Shown: positions 6,800-13,342 of the stretch, in pieces
Numbering within the stretch: position 1 is the first letter of the stretch
Layout: each line of letters starts with the position of its first letter
NCBI GenBank assembly: GCA_050743365.1
Contig: JBOGFI010000166.1
Coordinates: 1 to 15,046 of the forward strand
Direction: 5' to 3'
Source: JBOGFI01 sp050743365
Lineage (GTDB): Bacteria > Actinomycetota > Acidimicrobiia > IMCC26256 > JACDBD01
DNA length: 15,046 nt
The notes under the pieces: generated by a model
Told to the model about the DNA's origin: nothing
Seen by the model: only the letters and a program-made list of their open reading frames with translations
The model's database searches: none
Program-made: the position numbers and the translations under genes

Positions 6800-7740
6800 C
6801 CAAGTTCGGACTCCAGATCCCCAACTTCAGCTTCCCCGGCGTCCCCGACAACCGGCTGTTCGACCATGTCGCCGAGCTCGCCGGCGCGGCCGAGGAGTCG
6901 GGGTTTGAGTCGGTGTGGGTGATGGACCACTTCTGGCAGCTGCCGCCGCTCGGGGGGCCGGACCAGCCGATCCTCGAGGCGTACACGCTGCTCGGCGGGA
7001 TCGCGGCGCGCACGCAGCGCGTCCGACTCGGCACGCTCGTCACCGGGGTCACCTACCGCAACCCCGCCCTGCTCGCCAAGATCGTCACCACCCTCGACGT
7101 GATCTCCGGCGGGCGGGCGATCCTCGGGATCGGCGCGGCCTGGTACGAGGAGGAGCACGCCGGCCTCGGCTTCGACTACCCGCCGGTGAGCGAGCGAATG
7201 CGCCGCCTCGAGCAGGCGGTGCAGATCTGCCGGGCGATGTTCACCGAGGAGGCGCCGAGCTTCTCGGGGATGCACTACCGCATCGCGGGAGCGAAGAACC
7301 TCCCCCGACCGGTGCAGGCGGGTGGCCCGCCGATCATGATCGGCGGCAGCGGCGAGAAGCGGACGCTCCGGATCGTCGCCCGCTACGCCGACCTGTGCAA
7401 CATCCACGGAGGCCCGGCCACCTTGCGCCGGCTGCTCGAGGTGCTGCGCGGGCACTGCAAGGAGGTCGGGCGCGACCGGGCCGAGATCACAGCCACGCGG
7501 CTCGGCACCCTGATGATCGCCGGTTCGGAGGAGGAGGCCGAGCAGACCAGCGCCTTCCTGCGCGAGGCGAGCGGCCCCGAGTTCGAGGAGCGTTTCACCG
7601 TCGGCACAGAGGACAGTGTCATCGAGCAAGTGGGCGCGCTCATTGACGCCGGCCTCGACCAGCTGATCTTCAACATGCCCTTCGCCGACGCCGACCAGGT
7701 GCGGCGGGCGGGCGACCTGCTGGTCTCGCGCTTCGGCTAG
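6796..7740 (+). CDS. LLM-class F420-dependent oxidoreductase
   Basis: This 314-residue luciferase-like monooxygenase fold protein starts at ATG 6796 with GAGAGG at 6785-6790. Features typical of the actinobacterial F420 branch include the N-terminal FGLQIPNF strand, the ESVWVMDHFWQLP segment, TQRVRLGTLVTGVTYRNPALLAK and the SGGRAILGIGAAWYEEEHAGLGFDYP block. After about residue 165 come PPIMIGGSGEKRTLRIVARYADLCN and a C-terminal helix pair. Family knowledge: a TIM-barrel enzyme using reduced F420 (some members use FMN) for hydride transfer to diverse substrates; the substrate is not readable here. The ChbG/YdjC gene starts 11 bases after the stop with its AAAGG site abutting the stop, so the two form an operon. 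Confidence 0.9.
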   Translation: MTKFGLQIPNFSFPGVPDNRLFDHVAELAGAAEESGFESVWVMDHFWQLPPLGGPDQPILEAYTLLGGIAARTQRVRLGTLVTGVTYRNPALLAKIVTTLDVISGGRAILGIGAAWYEEEHAGLGFDYPPVSERMRRLEQAVQICRAMFTEEAPSFSGMHYRIAGAKNLPRPVQAGGPPIMIGGSGEKRTLRIVARYADLCNIHGGPATLRRLLEVLRGHCKEVGRDRAEITATRLGTLMIAGSEEEAEQTSAFLREASGPEFEERFTVGTEDSVIEQVGALIDAGLDQLIFNMPFADADQVRRAGDLLVSRFG

Positions 7741-7751
7741 AAAGGCTTGCC

Positions 7752-8582
7752 GTGGCGACGCTCGCCGAGCGCCTCGGGTACGCGCCCGACGCCAAGCTCC
7801 TGATCGTCAACTGCGACGACCTCGGCTCCACGCGCGCGGCCAACGTGGCGATCTACGAGGCGCTGCGCCACGGCGTGGCGACGAGCGCATCGCTGATGGT
7901 GCCGTGTCCCTGGGCACGCGACGCCGCCGCGCTGTACCGCGGCGAGGACGTCGGGGTGCACCTGACGCTCAACGCCGAATGGGACACCTACCGTTGGGGG
8001 CCGATCACGCACTCCCCCAGCCTCCTCGACGGCGACGGCGGCTTCCCCCGGACCACGGAGGACGCCTGGGACCACGCCGACCTCGAGGAGGTGCGCAAGG
8101 AGTGCCGGGCGCAGGTCGAGCGGGCGATCTTCTGGGGCTTCGACATCAGCCACCTCGACAGCCACCTCGGAACGCTCCAGCTGCGGGCCGACTTCTTCGA
8201 CGTGTACCTCGAGCTCGCCTTGGACTTCAGCCTCCCGCTGCGGATGGCGGGGGCGTCGGCGGAGCGCGTGGTCGGGTTCCCGTTCCGCCGCCTGGCGGCG
8301 GAGGAGGGGGTCGTGTTCCCCGACCACTTCGTGCTCTGCCCGGTCGGCGCCCGCCGTCGCATCGAACGGGTGCTGTTCGACCTGCGGCCCGGTGTCACCG
8401 AGGTGTACCTCCACCCCGGCCTCGACACCGACGAGCTGCGGGCGGCGTGCACGGACTGGGCGGGCCGGGTCGAGGACCACGCCTTCCTCTGCTCGGACCC
8501 TTCACTGCCCGACCTCATCGAGCGCGCCGGCGCCACCCTCGTCGGCTACCGCGAGCTGCGCGAGCTGCAACGGGCGGCGTGA
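7752..8582 (+). CDS. ChbG/YdjC-family carbohydrate deacetylase
   Basis: This 276-residue protein starts at GTG 7752 with AAAGG at 7741-7745. It has the family motifs in order: NCDDLG (D22, D23), GVHLTLN (H70), SHLDSHLG (H134, D136, H138) and EVYLHPG near residue 218. These give the Asp/His/His metal site and catalytic residues of ChbG/YdjC enzymes, which remove an N-acetyl group from chitooligosaccharides or related N-acetyl sugars. There is no signal peptide, so it likely acts in the cytoplasm on an imported or recycled sugar, or on a secondary-metabolite glycan. Its stop codon overlaps the GTG start of the next gene (GTGA), so translation is coupled to the GNAT protein. Confidence 0.9.
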   Translation: MATLAERLGYAPDAKLLIVNCDDLGSTRAANVAIYEALRHGVATSASLMVPCPWARDAAALYRGEDVGVHLTLNAEWDTYRWGPITHSPSLLDGDGGFPRTTEDAWDHADLEEVRKECRAQVERAIFWGFDISHLDSHLGTLQLRADFFDVYLELALDFSLPLRMAGASAERVVGFPFRRLAAEEGVVFPDHFVLCPVGARRRIERVLFDLRPGVTEVYLHPGLDTDELRAACTDWAGRVEDHAFLCSDPSLPDLIERAGATLVGYRELRELQRAA

Positions 8583-9382
8583 CGACCCCCGAGTCGCTGG
8601 CGGCGCTCGTCGCCGCCGCCCTTCCCGACGAGGGCCTCACCGCCGCCGATCTCGAGACGTGCTGCTTCGGCCCCGACGCCGAGGTGGTGGGCGAACGCGG
8701 GGCCGCGGCCGCGCTCACGGTGAGACGCTTCGACGACGTGGTGGTGGCGTGGCTGCTGCTCGTGGCCGTGCACCCGGAACGGCGCCGGCGGGGCCGGGGC
8801 CGCACCGTGGTCGAGGCGGTCGCGAACCGGGCTCGCGAGCACGGCGCGGTCGAGCTGCACCTCGGCAACGCCGCCCCTCGGTACGTATGGCCCGGCGTCG
8901 ACTTCCGCTTCACCGCCGCGCTGTCGCTGTTCGAGTCGTGCGGGTTCGAGCCCTACGGCGCCGAGTGCAACATGGCCATCTCGACGGGCTATCGGGCCGA
9001 CCCGCCTGCCGGCGCGGTGGTCGAGCGCGAGGACGGCGACGGCGCCGCCGAGCTCGCCCGGCGCAGGTTCCCCCACTGGGAGGACGAGGTCGAGCGCGGG
9101 ACGTTCCGCGGCACGTGCTTCGCGGCCCGGGCCGACGGCGGCGCCACGATCGGGCTCGCCTGCCACTCCGTGAACCGGCGGGGCTGGATCGGCCCCATGG
9201 CGACCGACCCGTCACAGCAGCGGGGCGGGGTCGGCCGCGCCCTGCTCGGGGCGGTCTGTGCCGACCTGGCCGCCCGCGGGATGCACGAGGCCGAGGTGGC
9301 GTGGGTCGGGCCGGTCGGGTTCTACGCCAAGGCGGGTGCGCGAGTCAGCCGCGTGTTCCGTACCGCGAAGCTGCGGCTCTGA
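8579..9382 (+). CDS. Tandem-domain GNAT N-acetyltransferase
   Basis: This 267-residue protein starts at GTG 8579, overlapping the deacetylase stop. It contains two GNAT-like halves. The first has an acetyl-CoA motif VHPERRRRGRGR at 64-75, followed by NAAPRYVWPGVD and a LFESCGFEPYG segment. The second has QQRGGVGRALL at 213-223 and a C-terminal GFYAKAGARVSRVFRTAKLRL. Both pyrophosphate-binding loops look intact, although the first is unusually Arg-rich. Family knowledge: acetyl-CoA-dependent acetylation of an amine. Coupling to a deacetylase suggests that both act on the same amino-sugar class, which is inference from context. The gene ends 22 bases before the convergent SCP2 gene. Confidence 0.82.
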   Translation: MTTPESLAALVAAALPDEGLTAADLETCCFGPDAEVVGERGAAAALTVRRFDDVVVAWLLLVAVHPERRRRGRGRTVVEAVANRAREHGAVELHLGNAAPRYVWPGVDFRFTAALSLFESCGFEPYGAECNMAISTGYRADPPAGAVVEREDGDGAAELARRRFPHWEDEVERGTFRGTCFAARADGGATIGLACHSVNRRGWIGPMATDPSQQRGGVGRALLGAVCADLAARGMHEAEVAWVGPVGFYAKAGARVSRVFRTAKLRL

Positions 9383-9404
9383 CCACCGGGCGGCGGGCCG
9401 AGTC

Positions 9405-9791
9405 TCAGAACTCCGTGATGCCGCGGATCTCCTCCTGGAGCGCCTTGTACTCGGGCGAGTTGGTGAGCGGCATGAGCTGCATGAGCTTGCCCATGTTGCC
9501 CGTCACCTTCATCCGACCCTGCATGAACGCGGCGTTGGGGTCGAGCTCGCCCTGCTGCACCTTGACCGAGTCGTCGTAAGACAGGGTCATGGTGAAGTCG
9601 ACGTCGGGCAGCTCGCCGAGCTGCGACTCCAGCAGCTTCCCGTTCTCGAGGACCCAGTAGTACTTGATGTCGCCCTCGGGGCCGCCGGTGACGGCGTACT
9701 GCATCTTGGCCGACGCGCCCGGCCGCTCAGGCTGGCTCTGGGCCAGCTCGCGGGCCTCGTCGAGCCACTCCTGCGACAGGTACTTGGGCAT
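9405..9791 (-). CDS. SCP2 sterol-binding domain protein
   Basis: This 128-residue single-domain protein starts at ATG 9791, with GGAAGGAG about 5 bases upstream. The pattern ASAKMQYAVTGGPEGDIKYYWVLENGK, then PDVDFTMTLSYDDSVKVQQGELDPNAAFMQGRMKVTGNMGKLMQL, is the standard sterol carrier protein 2 fold: a beta sheet, the FMQGR-x2-V-x-G motif and a final helix. Family knowledge: a small cytoplasmic carrier binding acyl-CoAs, sterols or phospholipids. Such genes commonly occur near beta-oxidation genes in actinobacteria, and an acyl-CoA dehydrogenase lies further upstream on the same strand. It is immediately downstream of the TnpB element, whose insertion may have cut it off from that operon. Confidence 0.9.
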   Translation of the reverse strand: MPKYLSQEWLDEARELAQSQPERPGASAKMQYAVTGGPEGDIKYYWVLENGKLLESQLGELPDVDFTMTLSYDDSVKVQQGELDPNAAFMQGRMKVTGNMGKLMQLMPLTNSPEYKALQEEIRGITEF

Positions 9792-9834
9792 CCCAGCTCC
9801 TTCCGCTCGAGAGACATCGAGACTGGCGGCCGGG

Positions 9835-9840
9835 ATTCTA
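9835..9840 (-). promoter_or_regulatory. Candidate -10 box for the SCP2 gene at the element junction
   Basis: On the minus strand the hexamer reads TAGAAT, five of six matches to the actinobacterial/sigma-70 TATAAT consensus. It is placed so that transcription would begin about 37 bases before the SCP2 ATG, leaving room for the ribosome binding site. No good -35 is visible at 16-18 bases. Half of the hexamer coincides with the proposed end of the TnpB element. Confidence 0.3.
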
Positions 9841-10100
9841 GTGCCCCTTCAGGCAACCTTTGCTTGTTGGCGTCGGGTTGTCCGATCCTCGTCGGGTGCC
9901 GGTGGTTCGACGTGAGCGAGTCTCGAAGCGGTTGCTTCGGACGCGTTCTCCGGCGAGCGACTCCCTCTGTTTGGAGGGCGGCCCGGTGCCGGGCAGGACC
10001 GACGCGTGTCCATGAGATGGCGGCGGCGGTCACGCCGCGCCGGCGGTGTGCCGGCGCGACGGTGCGTGACGAGCACGGGTGTGCTCGTGGTTCCGCCGGA
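9838..10100 (-). ncRNA. Candidate omega RNA (reRNA) scaffold overlapping the 3' end of tnpB
   Basis: After the TnpB core ends (about residue 376), the reading frame continues as a low-complexity Arg/Pro/Ser-rich tail. The DNA beneath it is dense in hairpins: 8-base arms at 10069-10076/10081-10088 (ACGAGCAC), 8-base arms at 10037-10044/10050-10057 (GCGCCGGC), 6-base arms at 9981-9986/9989-9994, 5-base arms at 9963-9967/9974-9978 and 6-base arms at 9924-9929/9934-9939 (CGAAGC, GGTT loop). In known TnpB systems the guide scaffold overlaps the end of the gene and extends to the element's right end. The guide would then be read from flanking DNA below 9838. The exact 5' and 3' ends are not determined. 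Confidence 0.5.
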
Positions 10101-11228
10101 TCGTCCGGCGATGTTGCGGGCGGCGACGAGGTCGCGATGCCCGGTGTGCCCGCAGTACGGGCAGCGAAACTCACGTCCAGTGGGCTTGGGGACCCGTTGG
10201 CGGCATTGGGGGCATGTCGAGCTGGTGGCGCGCTCGTCGACGCGCGCGACGGCCAGGCCAGCTTGTTGGGCTTTGTCGATGAGGCATCGCAGCAGGTGGG
10301 TCCGTCGCCAGGCCAACAGGCGGCGGTTCTGGTGCCGCCCGACATTGCGGCGGGTGATGCCGGTGAGGTCGCCGACGGCCAAGGTGCCGATTCGCCGGGC
10401 GATGGCCCAGGCGACCACAGCCTTGGCTGCCTGATGGTGCGCGAGGCGGACCCGGCGGCGGTGGCGGGCCTCAGCCCGGCGCTGGGCAGCGCGTAGCCTG
10501 CGCCAACGCCGCGAACCGCGTTGGCCCCGACGGGGCATTTTCGGGCTCATCTTGCGCTGTCGAGCCTTGGTGTCGGCCAGGTGCAGGCGCTCTTCGGCGC
10601 GCACCTGGCGACCCGATACCAACAGCGCCTCGCCGCCAGCCGCGACGGCAAAGGGGTGGATGATCCCCACATCCACGCCCGCGATACGACCGTCGTCGAG
10701 GCTGTGATGCTCCACCGGCACCGCCGCGGTGACATCCAGGCACAGCCGCCCGGCGTCGACCAGTAGCGTCACCGAGCGCACCTGGTCCTCGGGGTAGGGA
10801 ACCTCCCGGGCCAGGCGCACCCACAGCGGGGCCTCTCCTCGAGCGACCGCCAGGCGCACCCGCCTGTTCTCGAGCACGAATGAGCCTGTGCGGAACCGCA
10901 CAGGAAACAGCGCCCGCTTCCGCCGGGGATAGCGCGCCGACTCGCCCCGGCGGCGTCGACGAGCCGTCTCCATAAACGCGTCGCAGTACCGCTTGGCGAT
11001 CCCCTCAGCGCACTGCCTCGCGAGGACACCAAGCGGCGCTCCCGTCATCTCACGGCACCACTCCTGGAAATTCGCGATCGGTCGGGTACCACCCCGAAAC
11101 CGTGCCGCGTTCACCTCGATCAACGCCGCCCACACGTCGCCGCCAGCACGCAACAGCCGGTAACAGCGCCCCGCCTGCGCTCGCGTGACCCGCAGCCGAA
11201 CCCGCGCCGTACGATGCACCATCCGCAT
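9849..11228 (-). CDS. tnpB: TnpB RNA-guided endonuclease with apparently rearranged RuvC active site
   Basis: This 459-residue protein starts at ATG 11228; a second ATG is two codons in. The N-terminal half is the helical/beta-barrel WED-REC region. RuvC-I is AGVDVGIIHPF with D186. The RuvC-II strand reads TLAVGDLTGI, with G286 at the usual Glu position. The zinc finger is CPQC...CPYC (C339, C342, C356, C359). RuvC-III is GHRDLVAARN with D366. E332, in VDERATSSTCP just before the zinc finger and 46 residues after G286, probably replaces the missing glutamate; this arrangement is described for Fanzor and some TnpBs. Family knowledge: a transposon-encoded nuclease that cuts DNA beside a short target motif, guided by an RNA from the element's right end. 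The last 80 or so residues are a tail translated from likely guide-scaffold DNA. No TnpA is present. Confidence 0.9.
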   Translation of the reverse strand: MRMVHRTARVRLRVTRAQAGRCYRLLRAGGDVWAALIEVNAARFRGGTRPIANFQEWCREMTGAPLGVLARQCAEGIAKRYCDAFMETARRRRRGESARYPRRKRALFPVRFRTGSFVLENRRVRLAVARGEAPLWVRLAREVPYPEDQVRSVTLLVDAGRLCLDVTAAVPVEHHSLDDGRIAGVDVGIIHPFAVAAGGEALLVSGRQVRAEERLHLADTKARQRKMSPKMPRRGQRGSRRWRRLRAAQRRAEARHRRRVRLAHHQAAKAVVAWAIARRIGTLAVGDLTGITRRNVGRHQNRRLLAWRRTHLLRCLIDKAQQAGLAVARVDERATSSTCPQCRQRVPKPTGREFRCPYCGHTGHRDLVAARNIAGRSGGTTSTPVLVTHRRAGTPPARRDRRRHLMDTRRSCPAPGRPPNRGSRSPENASEATASRLAHVEPPAPDEDRTTRRQQAKVA

Positions 11229-11295
11229 ACCCCGACCCTAACGACATGGTATGACAACAACGTGGCAAACATCGGCTGATGCGCGGCACTAGGCG

Positions 11296-12207
11296 TCAGC
11301 CCGCGGCGGCGACGGGGGCGCGCAGCCCGGCGAAGAGGTCGGTCTCCGGCTCGCCCTCGGGAATGCCCGTGTCGACGAGGGAGCGGGCGAGCACGTACTC
11401 CTCCCACGGGAACACGTCGCGCACCACGTCGTCGGGGAGGCGCATCCAGAAGCCCTCGGGGTCGACCTGCGTGCGGTGCGCGAGCAGCGCCGCCCGGCGC
11501 CGGGCGAGGTGGTCGCGCACGTCGATCATCGTGGTGAAACGGTGGTCGCGGTCGGGGAACCCCCGCTCGAACCACTGCGCGTAGGGGCTCTCCTCGCCCC
11601 GGCGCTCGAACGCCTCGTGCAGCGCCAGGATTCGCCGGCGCGACCAGCCGGTGTAGTAGAGCTTCGACGGTTGCCACGGCTCGCCCGCCCCCGGGTAGCG
11701 GTGGGGATCGCCGGCGGCGTCGAACGCCGGCAGCGAGATCTCGTGGACCCGAATGTGGTCGGGGTGCGGGTAGAACTCGCGGTCCTCGGCGTAGGTCACG
11801 ATCACCTGCGGTCGTTCGGCGCGGATGATCGCGACGAGCCGTTCGACGGCGTCGTCGAGCGGCGCGTTGGCGAAGTTGTCGGGCCGGCCGTTCACCTCGG
11901 TCTCAGGCATGCCCGAGTCGTGGTAGCCGAGCATGTGCAGCGCCGAGTAGCCGAGGGCGTCGACGCTGGCCTCGAGCTCGGCCCTGCGCACCTCGTGCAG
12001 GTTCTCGCGCACCTCGGGCGTGTCGACCGCGGGGTTGAGGATGTCGCCCGCCTCGCCGCCGGTGCAGCAGACGAGCACGCTGCGGACTCCCTGGTCGGCG
12101 TACATGGCCACCGTCCCCGCGCCCTTCGACGCCTCGTCGTCGGGATGGGCGTGGACGGTGAGGAGGCAGAGCGGGTTGGCCGCCCGGTCCGTGGGGGTCG
12201 CGGACAT
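11296..12207 (-). CDS. mca: Mycothiol S-conjugate amidase (Mca-like, PIG-L family)
   Basis: This 303-residue protein starts at ATG 12207. The N-terminal motif LLTVHAHPDDEASKGAGT and the following CTGGEAGDILNP match Mca closely. Zinc-site residues are H21, D24 and H151 (in YPHPDHIRVHE), with D23 as candidate general base. The length and the C-terminal FPWEEYVLARS segment favour Mca over the deacetylase MshB. Family knowledge: in the cytoplasm it cleaves mycothiol S-conjugates, releasing a mercapturic acid for export and recycling GlcN-inositol; this marks the host as a mycothiol-making actinobacterium. It starts 18 bases after the cyclase stop, so it is the third gene of an acyl-CoA dehydrogenase-cyclase-mca unit. 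The TnpB element begins just past its stop. Confidence 0.88.
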   Translation of the reverse strand: MSATPTDRAANPLCLLTVHAHPDDEASKGAGTVAMYADQGVRSVLVCCTGGEAGDILNPAVDTPEVRENLHEVRRAELEASVDALGYSALHMLGYHDSGMPETEVNGRPDNFANAPLDDAVERLVAIIRAERPQVIVTYAEDREFYPHPDHIRVHEISLPAFDAAGDPHRYPGAGEPWQPSKLYYTGWSRRRILALHEAFERRGEESPYAQWFERGFPDRDHRFTTMIDVRDHLARRRAALLAHRTQVDPEGFWMRLPDDVVRDVFPWEEYVLARSLVDTGIPEGEPETDLFAGLRAPVAAAG

Positions 12208-12225
12208 GGCGGCGAAGCTAGCGCG

Positions 12226-13320
12226 TCACAGTTGCGGCACCTCCTCGGTTGGGATCTCGTGCTCGCGGAGGGCTCGCATCAGCCAGATCTCGACCCGCCC
12301 GATGTCTCGGATGCGCCGGCTCCGTAGCCGCTGGAAGCCGAACGACGCGTCGTCCTCGAGGGCGTCGTGGAGGGCCTCGGTGGTGAGGACCGACCCGGGT
12401 CGGGCCAGCTCGACCAGCCGGCTGGCAAGGTTGACGACCGGGCCGTAGTAGTCGCCCTCGTGCGCCACCACCGACCCGTACGCGAGCCCGGCGCGGGCCT
12501 CGGGCAGCAGTTCGTCGACGGCCGACCGCTCGGTGAGCCGCAGCGCGATTCGGGCTGCGCCGGCGGGGTCGGGGCTGACGAACATCACCTCGTCACCGAT
12601 CGTCTTGACCACCCGGGCGCCCTCCTCTGCGACCGTGTCGTACGCGAGCGCCTCGAAGCGGCCCACCAGCTCGGCGAGCTCGCGTGCGTCGAGCTCCTGG
12701 CTGAGCGCGGTGTAGCCGACCAGATCGACGAACCCCACCGCGAGGACCTGGGCGCCGGCGTGCGCAGCGTCGCCGGCAGCGAGCTTCCGCCACAGCGCCG
12801 CCCGGAGCTGGAGGCGCAGGGCGTAGTCGAGCAGCCTCGCCAGCTGTGGCCAGTCGACCGCCAGCGGGACGAGGACGGCAACCTCCTCGTCGCTCAACCC
12901 GCTCGCCTTGGCGTCGTGCAACGTCTCGACGATCTGATCGCTCTGGATCTCGGCGATGCGCGCCAGCGCGGCCCCGACCCCGCGCACCTGTTGCAAGAGG
13001 CCATCGAAGCTGCGATCGCCCGGGAAGGACTCGTTGTAGAACCAGTTGCGGAGCGTGACGAGCGCATCCACGTCGGCGTCGGTGAATCGACGCGCGTCGG
13101 CCGGCGAGTCGGGAAAGCCGAGCGCCCGCCACAGCCGCTGCGCGCTCTCGACCTCCACCCCGGCGCGCTCGGCCAACTCGGCGACGCTGTAGCGCGCCCG
13201 TCCCGGCGCCAGCTGGCGGTCGAAGGCCAGGAGGGCGAGGCGGCCCTCGCGCTCTGCCTGCTCGATCTCGTCGGGCGTCGCGCCCCGCCGCCGCAGGAAC
13301 GCTCGCAGCCGCCGGTTCAT
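12226..13320 (-). CDS. Class III adenylate/guanylate cyclase, Rv1264-like
   Basis: This 364-residue protein starts at ATG 13320. A longer in-frame extension to 13455 runs into the upstream gene and is rejected. Residues 1-180 form a helical regulatory domain of the Rv1264 type (RYSVAELAERAGVEVESAQRLWRALG...), which in the mycobacterial enzyme inhibits the catalytic domain and senses pH. The catalytic domain (about 190-364) has metal aspartates D199 (GFVDLVGYT) and D243 (KTIGDEVMF), K239 and D290 for adenine recognition, and N297 and R301 for transition-state binding (VVNLASR). All expected residues are present, so ATP is the likely substrate and homodimers form the active sites. No membrane helix is seen. 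It starts 22 bases after the acyl-CoA dehydrogenase stop. Confidence 0.9.
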   Translation of the reverse strand: MNRRLRAFLRRRGATPDEIEQAEREGRLALLAFDRQLAPGRARYSVAELAERAGVEVESAQRLWRALGFPDSPADARRFTDADVDALVTLRNWFYNESFPGDRSFDGLLQQVRGVGAALARIAEIQSDQIVETLHDAKASGLSDEEVAVLVPLAVDWPQLARLLDYALRLQLRAALWRKLAAGDAAHAGAQVLAVGFVDLVGYTALSQELDARELAELVGRFEALAYDTVAEEGARVVKTIGDEVMFVSPDPAGAARIALRLTERSAVDELLPEARAGLAYGSVVAHEGDYYGPVVNLASRLVELARPGSVLTTEALHDALEDDASFGFQRLRSRRIRDIGRVEIWLMRALREHEIPTEEVPQL

Positions 13321-13342
13321 GCGCGGGCGCGGCGGCCCGCGC

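Larger units (their letters stand above)
9838..11292 (-). mobile_element. Stand-alone tnpB element (IS200/IS605 or IS607-related), boundaries tentative
   Basis: This unit of about 1.45 kb has one gene (tnpB) and no tnpA transposase, so it would depend on a transposase in trans or be immobile. The boundaries are proposed from an 8-base inverted match, CTAGTGCC at 9838-9845 and its complement at 11285-11292, with looser similarity further in. The placement is sensible: the upper end lies 3 bases past the mca stop codon, and the lower end is just upstream of the SCP2 ribosome binding site. No target duplication is visible, as expected for IS200/IS605-type transposition. The ends of such elements are usually subterminal hairpins rather than inverted repeats, so exact ends are uncertain. 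Confidence 0.55.

Noticed and set aside
9258..10496. Plus-strand open frame across the GNAT end, SCP2 and the tnpB 3' region
   Set aside because: It is antisense to SCP2 and tnpB, both of which have clear family signatures.
9849..11228. Interpretation of the TnpB as a nuclease-dead regulator (TldR-like)
   Set aside because: Both RuvC aspartates (D186, D366) and the zinc finger are present, and an alternative glutamate is available, so loss of catalysis is not supported.
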